NCBI GenBank assembly: GCA_001465935.1
Contig: LNKV01000053.1
Coordinates: forward strand, 62,001 to 126,000
Length of the DNA: 64,000 nucleotides
Direction of reading: 5' to 3'
Source of the DNA: Clarireedia homoeocarpa
Taxonomy: Eukaryota > Ascomycota > Leotiomycetes > Helotiales > Rutstroemiaceae
The notes under the pieces were generated by a model. It did no database searches, was not told the DNA's origin, and was given only the letters and a program-made list of their open reading frames with translations. Shown here one piece after another: positions 1 through 11,038 of this stretch (positions within the stretch are counted from its first letter, which is position 1; every line of letters starts with the position of its first letter). The translations under genes were made by a program, and so were the position numbers.

Positions 1-14
1 GCGCAGCTCCATCT

Positions 15-638
15 TCACCCCATCTGCATCCGGATCCAGGATTTACGAAAACTGCTATATTCGCCTGGTACAGCGAGATCTTTCAGCGACGTGCGCGTTA
101 TATCGGGGTCGAGAATCGCAATGCGGCTGATGATGATTCCACGGAGACGGAGGGTGAGTGGGTTTTGGGGAGTAGTGCGTTGGCTGAAGGGTATGTGGGG
201 CAGGATTTCCGGTCGAGGGGATTGAGGTGTAAATTCACCGCCGGCGCGGAAGTTCAGGGTGGTTTCTGGCACCATGGCGCAGGGAGTTGGCCAGATAGGA
301 ACGGTATCCTCTTCTTGTCTCCAATCCGGAACCCAAGACGGTAATCTGAACTTCGCATCCTCATCCTCCTTCGTCTTCTTTCCCCAATTACCCTTCCCTT
401 TCTCCCTCCACCTCCTCTCCCTTTCCAGCAAGCCCTCCCCTGCACCATGATCCACCGCTACCAACAGCGCCGGATTCCTTCCCAGCAATACTCTCGCAAA
501 CCTCTCATACACCTCCTCTACTCCAACTCCATAATCCACCGGCATCTCCTCCCTATCCCAATCCCCCAACATCGGCAACACAGCATACACTTTATCCCTC
601 TGATCCGTGGCTTTGCATCCTCTTGTAAAAACAAGCAA
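15..638 (-). pseudogene. Heterokaryon-incompatibility (HET) protein fragment, N-terminus missing
   Basis: An open frame of about 207 codons reads TRGCKATDQRDKVYAVLPML and, further on, LPSWVPDWR. These match the segment that follows the HET domain in fungal incompatibility proteins (the family pattern is ATDPRDKVYALLG, then LPSWVPDW). The HET domain itself, which should lie upstream, is absent. Homology stops at about position 638, exactly where a palindromic element (642–705) begins. At the other end the frame meets TGA at 15–17, but a GTGAAG just before it could be a splice donor, so the gene may continue off the window. HET proteins trigger cell death on recognition of non-self and are a large, fast-evolving family with many decayed copies. 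I read this as a 5'-truncated relic. An undetected upstream exon beyond the palindrome is possible but none was recognised. Confidence 0.6.
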
Positions 639-641
639 ATA

Positions 642-705
642 ACTTTTATGGGACTGGATTACCGGGGGGCGGCAACGCCCGCTGGTAATCCAGTGCCATA
701 AAAGT
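642..705. repeat. Short perfect-looking palindromic element (64 bp)
   Basis: Two arms of about 21 bp (CTTTTATGGSACTGGATTACC read from either end) match at 20 of 21 positions and enclose a GC-rich centre of roughly 20 bp that is itself partly self-complementary. It could form a hairpin or be a tiny inverted-repeat (MITE-like) element. No clear target duplication is seen. It abuts the truncated end of the HET fragment. Confidence 0.7.
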
Positions 706-949
706 GTGACGCTCTACCTACTTAGCTACGTTAGTTAGTTGTAAGTGGAAGGAAGTCAAGTCTGGAGAGAGCCCTATGAACCGCGTTGAATTTGACAAGT
801 ATTCATTCGTTCGCCCCTAAAATCGCGCGACAAGGATAATTATCCTACTGCAGCTCATCAGATAGCCAACAGATATCAAAACACCCCAGCCTTTCGGTTC
901 ATTTTGGTTTAAATTCTAGTAGATATATGTGTTAATACATGAAATGTCT

Positions 950-2276
950 CTATGCCAGGTCTTTCCCGTCGCGTATCTTTCGGAAGAAATCCGTAACTCC
1001 AGTAAACACTACAAGTAGGATACCACCGCCAGGACCTAACCTCAACACCTTGGGTAAGAATCCCTTATATAGCGCACCGAAGCCTTCCTCCTTCATCACC
1101 GTCGCTAAAGCCGGCCATGCCCAGTTATACTTCGGTACCGATCCTGCTATTTTCGGGCTATTCTGAATGCGCGACTTCACCACATCCATAGGCGTATTCA
1201 GAATCGTACCAACCGTTCCACCAGTGGCTCCAGAAACAAGATTTACCAAAGTTTCTTGCTTCTTGTTGTCCGCTTTCGGTAACAGCGCCTTGACTTGAAA
1301 TATACAGCCAAAGTACCCCGCGTTCCACAAGATATGTCTCCACATGGTACTTTCCAAACCATTATACAGAGCGAGTGGACCCTCGGTTTTAACAATCTTC
1401 GTCACACAGTCGACCATTCCGGTGTACTTTCCAGCGGAGGCGCGATCCTGGAGACGAATTTTCACGAGCTCGAAGGGGACGACGACGAAAGATTCCGTTG
1501 CACCAGCGGTTGCGCCAGTCAAAACGCTAAGGGATTGGTTCATTTTGGCGACGCCAAATATGTCGCGGTAAAATTTACCCCACGATTCGTTGGCGGCGAA
1601 TTTGGTGGCACGTTTGGGGGCTTCCATTAGGATCGGGGCTTCGATACCGCGATACAGACGGGAGAAGCTGGGAGGAGGGATGTTAGCTCACTCATGGTCG
1701 AGTAGACCTGTGTCGATTTTGCCAGGTGGAGATATGGAAAAGGCTTTGAGAGGTCATACCCTTCATTCTTGATGATCTTCCGGAAACAATCGACCATGCC
1801 ATTGTAGTGATCTGCGCCTACTTCTTTTCCAGTCTGTAATTGCCTATATTTGAACCCTTAGTCACTGTCTGCGCACTCAACACAGCTGGCGCATTGAGTG
1901 CAACTTACACTCGAGTCTTTACGACGTCCAATGGGTACCTATATACATGAGTCAGTGGATGACGGGTAGAGAAAGCTTGACAGAAAGAAGCTTCGTGGGG
2001 ATGAGGGACACTTACATAACAAGAATCTGCCACAATTGCATACATGATTTAGTTACTGCGCTAGAGGGATTGATTTTCTAGGTTCCTCTGAATGAGGAGA
2101 GTAGACTGACTTCCGAAACACCGGCAATCGCACCTGTAGAGACGAGATTTGGTGAGCAATTGAATGCGCGGGTGAACGGAAAGAGAGAGGGATAGGAGGG
2201 TCAAAAGGGTCAAGAGGGTCTCAATCGTACCAGCTGCGAATTGGTAAACAAATGGAAGAGGCTTTTCGGAGGCCAT
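950..2276 (-). CDS. odc1: Mitochondrial 2-oxodicarboxylate carrier (ODC1/ODC2-like)
   Basis: Member of the mitochondrial carrier (SLC25) family. It should exchange 2-oxoadipate and 2-oxoglutarate across the inner membrane, linking lysine/glutamate metabolism with the matrix. The N-terminus MASEKPLPFVYQFAAG followed by ILVMYPLDVVKTRVQLQTG is the diagnostic start of yeast Odc1/Odc2. The second and third carrier signatures are ESFVVVPFELVKIRLQD and ILNTPMDVVKSRIQN. Six exons: 2231–2276, 2111–2133, 2016–2026, 1909–1938, 1760–1843 and 950–1667. All junctions have GT–AG and keep frame, giving 303 aa, the normal length for the family. The 11-nt third exon is unusual. The gene is divergent from DNA2 with about 630 bp between starts, and a 12-bp tandem repeat lies in that shared region. 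Family assignment is strong; substrate is inferred from the yeast orthologues. Confidence 0.93.
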
Positions 2277-2583
2277 GATAGCGATTGAATCTATGAAATG
2301 GTTAGAGAGGCACAATGTGCTTTTGCTGAGCCGTTCTGCGCGGTGCGTCCTTCTCGTCGACGTACCAAAAACAAAATCTTGTGTTTATCCAAGGGAGCTG
2401 TCGTGTGCTGTGCGACAATTCAAAATCTGACTATTTTTTACCTGCACTGCACACCACCATGACCTTATCAAGTAATTTGGGGTCCGACTGTCGGCTAAGA
2501 GTGGAGCAGGCGGAAGAGCTTTGAACCCCGAGTGACATCCACTCCACCGAAGGAAGTGGGAGAAATGTGGCTAGACTTTTAAA

Positions 2584-2655
2584 GCGGCAGGTAAAGTGGC
2601 AGGTAAAGTGGCAGGTAAAGTGGCAAGTAATGTGGCAAGTAAAGTGGCGAGTGCT
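2584..2655. repeat. 12-bp minisatellite, six copies
   Basis: Six tandem units of the type GTGGCAGGTAAA; the first two differ by one base and the later ones change to GTGGCAAGTAAA/T. It lies in the 630-bp spacer between the divergent carrier and DNA2 genes, so it is part of a probable bidirectional promoter region. Confidence 0.9.
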
Positions 2656-2906
2656 TGAAAGTGGCTGAGCGGGGAAATTCAATAATTAAGCACCCGCGCG
2701 AAAAATAAGTGGAAGTCGCGTCGAGTCGCGTAAACTCTGAAAGTGCAAGGAACATCAGACATCTTAAGGATAAGGCGTTGGGTTGGATAACTTCATATTT
2801 ACAATTGCACTTTACTCACGATCACGACTGCTACGATTCATTATTCTGCGTTCATCTCATGTTGCTTATGGTATAGGTGTTTTTGGTATTATTTTGGGAA
2901 GACACA

Positions 2907-5900
2907 ATGCCTCTTCAAAAGTCTTTCTCAGACCAGAATCATTCGGGAAGACCAAACGTATGTTTACATGGCTTTCATACAAACAACAAAGCATAGCCAA
3001 ATTGCTGACCATTTGACAGGCGCGATCTCAATGGCAGAGAAATAGGAGTTTTCAAGACTCCCAACAACGACCCAATGTTTCAGCAAAACCTTTGGCAGAA
3101 AAGCCGCCTGTTCCAGTATCAGCAGCAACGAAGAACATCCTAAACAACTTTCAGTATCGAGAGCAGCTAGTTGGGGAAGACGGCAAGAAGATTACTGTGG
3201 TTGATTTGGTTTCATCATCGGGGACGGACGAGAAGGAAAATACACCAGCGCCAGTCAAGAGGATCCGTCGGAACCCTCAAAAAGAGGTACAAGAAGTAAT
3301 TGAAGAACCATTTCTACTTGACCAGCCACCGGTAGAAATGCCTTCGACTCCATCGTTCGATCCAACCCAAAACACAGATTTCAAGCGACCGACAAAAGCA
3401 ATATCGCCTGACGACCGGCTCATATGGGATGCAGATAAGGATAATCCACGATTGCCACTACCACGAAATGGAAATTTGGGCAAGAGGAAGCGTGGAGACG
3501 GAGATATTGGCAGGGCGCGAAGTTCATCGCCAATAATGGATCGTTCTTCTCCGGGGGATGCTTCTGCTTTACCAAGGAATCTCCAACCTGGTCCCGAAGT
3601 TGATATATGGAAGTTTGCTCCTAAAGATCATAAGCTGTCACATATTATGGATATGTCATCGCCGCATTCTTCGAAGGATAGAAGTACACCTAGAGGGTTC
3701 ACACGTTCGAGAAGTCTTGGCAATTCGAAGAGACATCAATCTGGTAGAGTTGTCAGCAATGGCGGGACTGTTGACACTCCGGGTCTGATTAGGCGATTAC
3801 AAGAAGATTTCCAAAAGCCCCGGGGCTTATCAGGTGGTCCTTCAAGTTCATCACCTCTTCCCGAAACCGGTTATTTTCCTTTGGATGAGCCAAGCTCCCC
3901 TTTGAAAGCCGTGCACAAGAGGATGTCTCCGAGGAAACGGAGGAATGTACAGCCTGGATCACCACTCAAAGACATTACAGAAAGTCATTCCCCTCCGAGA
4001 AGTCCACTAAAAAGAGCTGCTTCAGTTGAGTCGGACTATGGCTCAGATGATGGATTGGATGAGATAGGTGACCTTATACTTACAGAATTTGAATCGCAAA
4101 CACAAGCTGCTCTTTCTAATTCACTCTCACGATCTCTACCACCACGACAGGCATCAAGCTCCCCCTCAAAGCGCCAAGCTTCAAGCAAAAACCCAACATC
4201 GGCTGAGCAATTTAACACGTTGAACGCAGAGGAAGAAGATGATGATGAATTTGGTGAGGGGTTGGATGATGCGGATTTTGAGGCTGCGTTCTCAGGTCCT
4301 ACGACTACAGAAGAGGTAACATTACCACAACTGAAGTCTAGGACTTCAGAAGTGAAAGAAATTTCTGAAGATGAATTTGGCGACGGCATCAACGATGCAG
4401 ATTTTACAGCTGCTGAAATAGCAGCAACCCAGTCAATTCAGCAAACAACAGCGAGTAGTTTAATGCCTGTACGTTCACGATATTCATAGCAATATATTAT
4501 CATCTAGTTGCTAAGAAATATTTAGTCCATGCAAAAAGTCAGAGCGATTCAAAGATATCTTGTCACCAGTATACTAGACAGCGAATTTGTAGGCGCGAAT
4601 GGTAGACAGCAGCCAGAAAAAGTAAGGAATAGTCCAAGTCCTGCCTGAACATACTAACCCAGTTAAGATATTATTACTACAAGTCGAACGTTCCAAAATG
4701 ACAAGGCTTGTCCATCTGCGAGGGACTTGGATTGAGACACCAGTCACCAAAAAGGCATTTGTCCATATTATAGGCACATTCGATTCAAACGGGCGATGCA
4801 TTGTTGACGATCACTCGAACTTAATCATTCTGCATCCGGATCACCTTATTTCAGCACTCACAGTCGCTGATTCTTTTGGCTGCACTCGCCGTTCTGTCCT
4901 TCAAGATAGGATCAAAGCGGCTAGCGAGTCGGCTCCACCATTGGTATATGGAACGATACTTCACGAGATCTTCCAAGCCGCCATGCTTGCCAATCGTTGG
5001 GATACGCCATGGCTTCATGAGCTCATTGATGTTATCGCAAAGAGACATCTTGAGGACCTTTACACTATCAAGATTCAGACCCCACAAGCGGTAGAGCATC
5101 TTCTAAGTAAAATGCCGGAGTTGCAAGCATGGGCTAAATTGTTTGTTTCTTCTAAGCCGAAGGTACGTGGTTCAAATCTCCAACTCGACTTGTACTAACT
5201 TTGTTAGCCCGGCGCATCGGTGCAAGCCCGTAACGGCGACACAGCAACGATATGTATCAGCAAGCTACTCGATGTTGAGGAACATGTTTGGTCGCCAATG
5301 TACGGTCTGAAGGGCAACATCGACGCTACCGTGCAAATCACCATGAAGGATAAGAAAGAGCAAAAAACCTTGACGGTTCCTTTCGAGGTCAAAACCGGCA
5401 AGAATCCCAGTCCGTCTCATCGAGCACAGACTGCTCTATACAATCTTCTTCTTTCGGATCGATATGATGTTGAGATTGCTTATGGAATTCTATACTACAT
5501 GGAAACATCAGAAACAATCCGAATTCCAGCCATCCGTCAGGAACTTCTTCATATGATTATGCAACGCAATGAACTTGCTTGTTTCGTCCGAGAACGACAC
5601 GCTCAACTTCCGCCGATGCTGAAGAAAGAAAACATGTGTGGTCGATGCTATGCTAAAATTCCTTGCTTCATCTATCACAAACTGGCTGATGATGGAAACG
5701 GTGAAACTAGTGGAATGAAGGCCAAGTTTGATGAAGTTGTTGGACATTTGACTCCTGTTCACAAGGAGTTCTTCCTGAAATGGGATGACCTTCTTACGAA
5801 AGAAGAAAGAGAATCGTTGAAGTTTCGAAGAGAGTTATGGACAATGTTGAGTTCGGAACGAGAAAAGGTTGGCCGATGCTTCTCTAACGTTATCATTGAG

Positions 5901-8078
5901 CCTGGATCTGCATATGAGGAGCAGGATAATCCGAAAATCAATAGATACCGGTACAATCTCATCAAACAAACGCAAGCTCCAGGATTTTCTTTCATGGATT
6001 CAGAAATCATCGTTGGTGAACCAATTGTCATCTCAGACGAAAATGGTCATTTTGCTCTAGCTAAGGGCTACGTTACAAACGTACGGAAAAGTCGAATTAC
6101 GATCGCGGTTGACCGTCGATTACACAATGCTCGTATTCGCCAACCAGGTTTTGATGAAAAGGATAATCAAGTCTTTGCCAGTATCATGGAAGTCGCTCAT
6201 GAAGGATCAACTGAAGCAGATTCTACAGGGAAGATTGTCGAGGCCCCCATTCTTTACCGTCTTGATAAGGATGAATTTAGTAACGGACTTGCTACTGTTC
6301 GAAATAACCTCATACAAATCATGTCTGATGGAGTATTTGGGTCCAGAGAGATCCGAAACTTAGTAGTCGATCTCAAAGCACCTCGATTCAAGCCACATTC
6401 TACTCAATACGTTCTCAATGATCGATCGAGCATCAATGTTGATCAACGACGAGCTATCGAAAAAGTCATGTCGGCTCAGGACTATGCTCTTGTCCTCGGC
6501 ATGCCTGGAACGGGAAAAACAACTACCATCGCTCATATCATCCGCGCTCTCGTTTCGCAGGGGAAATCTGTACTTCTCACATCATACACACATACAGCTG
6601 TTGACAACATTCTCCTGAAACTCAAAAATGACTCAATACCTATCTTGCGCCTTGGCACCATTTCGAAAATCCATCCAGAGGTCCAACAATTCGCCCAGCT
6701 AGCAGTTACACCCAAGGAATCATTCGAAGAGATTCGCTCTACCTGGCACGATACACCCATCGTCGCAGCATCATGTCTCGGCATCAACCATCCATTATTC
6801 AACGAACGCACATTCGACTACTGTATCGTCGACGAAGCTTCTCAAATTACACTGCCCGTTTGTGTCGGTCCTATCCGTATGGCTCGCACATTCATCCTCG
6901 TCGGCGACCATTTCCAACTTCCTCCTCTCGTGAAAAACGAAAACGCACGTAAAGGCGGTCTCGACATAAGTCTCTTCAAATACCTCAGCGACGCCCACCC
7001 TCAAAGCGTCGTCTACCTTGAGCATCAATACAGAATGAACTCTGATGTCATGACGCTCTCCAACGAACTCATCTACAACAACCGTCTCAAATGCGGATCA
7101 TCCACCGTCGCAGAAAGAAAAATCCATATTCCGGATATGGATGCGTTGAGGCTCCACCATCATACGCCTTCTTCACTGATAAGAAACACCTCCACACAGA
7201 AAGATTTTTGCAAAGGTGCTACGAAAGGTAGATGCTGGTTACGCGATCTCCTCGATCCAGAAACTAAAGTCTCCTTCATCGACACCGACCCCCTCGGCGA
7301 CATCGCACGCGAACAATCCAAAGGCAGCCGCACCATCAACGAAGTCGAGTCGAAAATCTGCATCCAGCTCGTCAGCGCCCTTCTCGGCGTCGGTGTCGAC
7401 GCAAGTGAAATTGGTGTGATGACGCACTATCGCTCGCAGCTGGCGCTGCTGAAAGATGGGTTGAGAAGTGTAGGGGGAAAAGCCACGGATGTGGAAATGC
7501 ATACGGCGGATCGGTTTCAGGGGAGGGATAAGGAGGTGGTGGTGCTCAGTTTGGTGAGGAGTAATGAGGGGGGGAATATTGGGGAATTGTTGAGGGACTG
7601 GAGGAGGATTAATGTGGCGTTTACGAGGGCAAAGACAAAGTTGTTGGTGGTGGGGAGTAGGGGGACGTTGAAGGGGAATGGGAAGGGGGAGGTGAGGGAG
7701 GAGGAAATGGTTAGTAGGTTTGTGAGGTTGATGGAGGAGAGGAACTGGGTTTATAAGCTGGAGAGGGAGCAGTACTTAGGGCATTATTGGGAGGTTATGG
7801 GCACGCAGACTCAGGCAAGTGGGGTGCTAGGGGGAGCGTCGCAGTGGAGAGTGGAAGAGAAACAGAGGGATAAAGAGGTGAAGAGTAAACGTGGAGTGAT
7901 TAGTGTTGAAGGAGATAAGGAGAATTCTGGAATGTCAAGGAAGAATTCTGGTTTAGGGCTGATGGGGAATGCAAAACATAATCCGAAGAGGATTAGAGGC
8001 GGGCTGACGGCAGGAAATGGTAATGGGGATGTCAAGATGGGGAGTGTGTTGATGGACGTGGTTAATGAGATGTTGTGA
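2907..8078 (+). CDS. dna2: DNA replication ATP-dependent helicase/nuclease DNA2
   Basis: Nuclear helicase-nuclease that trims long Okazaki-fragment flaps and resects double-strand breaks. Five exons: 2907–2957, 3020–4468, 4526–4621, 4668–5162 and 5208–8078, giving 1653 aa. The N-terminal ~500 residues are disordered, serine-rich and contain acidic DEFGEGLDDADFEAAF-type repeats. The RecB-like nuclease core has VPFEVKTGK (about residue 755–763). Fe–S cysteines are in FGCTRRSVLQDR (~603) and CGRCYAKIPC (~841). Superfamily 1 helicase motifs follow: Walker A GMPGTGKTT (~1128), DEASQ (~1239), VGDHFQLPPLV, QYRMN (~1304) and RINVAFTRAKTKLLVVGS (~1500). Intron branch points such as ATACTAAC at 4651 are clear. 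The first exon (MPLQKSFSDQNHSGRPN) is inferred from the splice sites at 2958 and 3019. The C-terminal tail is basic and unconserved. Nothing appears broken. Confidence 0.96.
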
Positions 8079-8711
8079 TTTTCCTTTGGGATATATAGTT
8101 TTGGATGGGACTTCGAAGAGGGAAATGGCATGGGTTAGCATTTGGTTGGCGTTATGGTTGGGGAATACCTAGCGGATTATTATACGTAGATTCAGGGTTG
8201 TTGATGTGAGATGGTGTGATGTGAGTATTGGTTATGGAATAGGTATGGATATAGGGAAGTATGGTTTAGGATATTGATAGGTTGATTTGGAGGGGTATGG
8301 GAGTTGAATATACTACATATTTTTTTGAGACATCTATATGAATGGGTTGGTTTCTGCTTCGTCTCTTGTATCTGGTTCGCGAATGATGCGGTGGTAGTAC
8401 GATATGATATGAACAGCGTTCGTTTTGTATATATGTTCATACGACGGCTGGCTTCTTCATCTGACACCACAGTCTATCTTGGAGCGAGGTAAAATCACTT
8501 TTAGGGCACTATATCGGGATAAGAGATGGGCGATTCTTGTGGATAGTGAACAAACTTATTCGTTATAATATGAAAAGTTATGGTGCCTGAGCTCCAGTCC
8601 CTTATACGCTGTGCATATTCCAACAACTCTGTACAAGGACTTTACGTCCAAACCAGGATCGAGCTAGGTTTTTAAGTTGGGTGGAGGTATATAAAGTGTC
8701 TGCTCGCAAGA
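8079..8711. other. DNA2 3' flank without recognised gene
   Basis: AT-rich sequence with short T/A-rich repeats. ORFs of 60–90 codons on both strands show no recognisable domain. No RNA gene seen. Confidence 0.5.
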
Positions 8712-8773
8712 TGTGAAAACTCCAAAAGTGACGCCACTTCTAGAGAAGTGACAATTTGGGCTTATATTTCACA
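8712..8773. mobile_element. TGTGAAA mini-element copy A (62 bp)
   Basis: Begins TGTGAAAACTCC and ends TATATTTCACA, with an internal hairpin CACTTCTAGAGAAGTG. It is the same sequence family as the copies at 9079–9305, 9904–9948, 10526–10592 and about 34235–34301. Relative to the 67-bp copy it lacks about 5 bp near the TTTCACA end. Flanks (caaga and gaatg) do not show the 5-bp duplication seen at three other copies. Confidence 0.75.
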
Positions 8774-9078
8774 GAATGGGTAGGGAATATTAACTTGGGT
8801 GTGAGGGGTGTAAATCCAGATCACCTGATGATGACGAAATAAATTAATGACAGCAGTTAGGTTTGGAGATACATGACAGTGGGATAGGAAGTGATATGTC
8901 ACGCTTCTGACAGTGAGATATTATGATCGACAATAATAAGGCTACTGTGAAATAATCAGATCAGTGAGCTGTATGCCGGACATCTAAAAGCGGAGACCAG
9001 AACTTGTGGCATTCATAAAGAACATTAGCGCTACAAACCCTTTATCGCCAGTTTTGTTCATTCCAGTTTTTGGTATCG

Positions 9079-9305
9079 TGTGAAACCAAATATAAGCCTA
9101 AATTGTCACTTCTCTAGAAGTGGTGTCACGGGCAGGTCCGAAATGTGATGTGGTAAAGAGTTGAGATTCTTCTGCTGTCTGTGTCTACCTAATAAATACT
9201 AGTTGTACTACTACTACTTCAGCTACTATAGTGTAACGCAGTTACCTCGGCTATACCTTGGCTACCTTGGTTGTACCAAGTGGCGTCACTTTTGGAGTTT
9301 TCACA
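9079..9305. mobile_element. TGTGAAA mini-element, long form (227 bp) with 5-bp TSD
   Basis: The left end (9079–9129) and right end (9278–9305) match the two halves of the short elements, separated by 148 bp of unrelated sequence. The 12-bp string AAGTGGYGTCAC occurs at both junctions (9118–9129 and 9278–9289). The whole unit is flanked by the direct repeat TATCG (9074–9078 and 9306–9310), which shows that the two ends belong to one insertion. Removing 148 bp plus one 12-bp repeat gives exactly 67 bp, the size of the short copy at 10526. No coding sequence is recognised inside. Confidence 0.75.
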
Positions 9306-10211
9306 TATCGTTTGTGGGCTGGTGGCAATGGAGCTTTTATAGAAAAGTCTGGCCTGGGTTGGTGGAGGCTCGCTCCGTTAAACGGGGGTGGAGCTTAGAC
9401 AGTACAAGCTCGAGTGAATCTACTGCGAGCAAGATACATACGTACAGGCCCACTCTATTCACACACTAGCATTAGGTTGCCAAGCGAATAGTATATATAT
9501 ATATGTCTTCTGTGACTTTGCTAACTAAAAAACAATAAGTGCTATCCATGGTCTGTCTTTACTCTTCAGCAATGCTTAGTATGCTTGTTGCTCTTCAATT
9601 CTACGGAATATAGAAGCTATAGATGGGTAAGCTCGTGACTTGATTTGGGAGTGAGTTAGATCAATATTGGGGTGCGTAATGTGACAGCAAGCGAGATATT
9701 CGACAGTGGAAAGTGGATGTGACAACGGCCGACGTTATGGATAATTCATGACAGCATGAGGGGCTTTCTTTTTTCTCGGAAATGCTATCACTTCACATTT
9801 ACGTCGCTACAGCTTTATGAATTAATGAGAGATTGCCTCACTTCGACTACTCTCAGCGACCTAGCTAGCAAGCTGTTGCAAGCAATGCCAAGCATTCAGT
9901 TTTTGTGAAACAAAATAAGCCGCAATTGTCACTTTTGGAGTTTTCACAGTTTTGGTCTGCTCTTCGAAATTTTCTAGCGCAGATCGGAACTTTTATACTT
10001 TGAATCACTGAACAGCACATAGCCTCCAGTCTGTGTTCATGATGAGTGAATAATTAGAAGTGATCTGTACGACTGGAGTAAGAAGAGATAGTAAAGGGCA
10101 CTGTATACATTCACTGACGAACTGCATAATATACCAGATAACTATAATTCATTGTTACAAAACTAGAACTGATAGAAGTAGACTTACAGTATCTGGTGTC
10201 AACCAGCATGA
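9306..10211. other. Gene-poor spacer between mini-elements
   Basis: Apart from the 45-bp element at 9904 and a short TA run at 9492–9502, I see no conserved coding sequence, RNA gene or other repeat. Small ORFs lack domains. Confidence 0.5.
9904..9948. mobile_element. TGTGAAA mini-element, 45-bp deletion form with TSD
   Basis: TGTGAAAC…TTTTCACA, flanked by GTTTT on both sides (9899–9903 and 9949–9953). Compared with the 67-bp copy it lacks 22 bp between two short GTCA repeats, so it has lost the central hairpin. Confidence 0.8.
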
Positions 10212-10592
10212 TTAGAGAGTATCATCGTCATTGCCATCGTCATTGCCATCGTCATTGTCATCTTCATTACCATCGCCATGGTTATCGTTACCATCTTTGA
10301 CTATAGCAACTTCCTTACTATTCTTTTCTTTCTTGGCCGGCGAAGTCGTGACTTTGGCTGTGCTAGGACGCTTAATAGTCGAGGCGGAAGGTTCGGTGAA
10401 GCCATTTTCGACCATAGCAGCTTCCTTACCCTTCTTTGCTTTCTTAGCCGGCGAAGTCGTAACTTGGCCTGTGCTGGGACGCTTGTTGTGAAGTTTTTGG
10501 CGAGGAGGTGTGGTATTTAAGTAGCTGTGAAACCAGATATAAGCCGTAATTGTCAATTCACTAGAAGTAGCGTCACTTTTGGAGTTTTCACA
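10212..10592 (-). CDS. Lys/Thr-rich ORF with internal duplication, interrupted in frame by a mini-element
   Basis: Not a recognised family. The frame contains two copies of a segment of about 35 residues (KRPSTGQVTTSPAKKAKKGK and KRPSTAKVTTSPAKKEKNSK) followed by an acidic Asn/Asp-rich tail (DGNDDGNDD). The basic-then-acidic composition recalls chromatin-associated or low-complexity proteins, but no function can be assigned. The 67-bp TGTGAAA element plus its 5-bp duplication (72 bp, 24 codons) sits in the frame without adding a stop, so the frame runs on upstream to a TGA near 10648. No convincing ATG start is visible in the readable part. It may be a fragment, a 3' exon or a non-gene. Confidence 0.35.
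   Translation of the reverse strand, partial: CENSKSDATSSELTITAYIWFHSYLNTTPPRQKLHNKRPSTGQVTTSPAKKAKKGKEAAMVENGFTEPSASTIKRPSTAKVTTSPAKKEKNSKEVAIVKDGNDNHGDGNEDDNDDGNDDGNDDDTL
10526..10592. mobile_element. TGTGAAA mini-element, 67-bp form with TSD
   Basis: TGTGAAACC…GTTTTCACA with flanking GTAGC on both sides (10521–10525 and 10593–10597). This is the best-preserved short copy of the family and defines its ends and the 5-bp target duplication. Confidence 0.85.
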
Positions 10593-10597
10593 GTAGC

Positions 10598-11038
10598 TTG
10601 AACCGTTTCTTATTTCACATTCAGCGAAAACCTGCCCTTCACGTCAACTATGCTCTCATCGCTGCAAAGCGTGGCAAAAACCAGAAGAATTTCTGTACAA
10701 GAGCTCTTTTGGGTTCTGTTAGATGAATATTAATAGGAGGAGAACAATTAGATATGTTTAGATTTGAGCAACTTGTTGAATTTTCAAGTGTATAGCAAGA
10801 ATTGTAGGCGAGTCATAGTTGGGGAAATTCCATTTTTGGTATGGAGGGGGCTTCTTTGCAACTAAAGACCACATGGATTTCACTAGTATGAAGTAAACAC
10901 TTATTTGTTCCATTATGAGGTGCATCTTCATTCAGAAATTCGTAGCAACTGCTTAACATTAAAGTATACATCTCAAGCGCATCCGCCTCCGCTAAAGCCC
11001 TGTCTATCAAGACGAAATAAGGTATTATACCCTCTCAT
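10598..11038. other. Spacer without recognised gene
   Basis: No domain-bearing ORF, RNA gene or repeat recognised. It includes the upstream continuation of the Lys-rich frame to about 10650 and the 3' flank of the Ser-rich gene. Confidence 0.45.

Noticed and set aside
2431..2682. Minus ORF with CHFTCHFTC repeats
   Set aside because: Arises from the 12-bp minisatellite in the promoter region.
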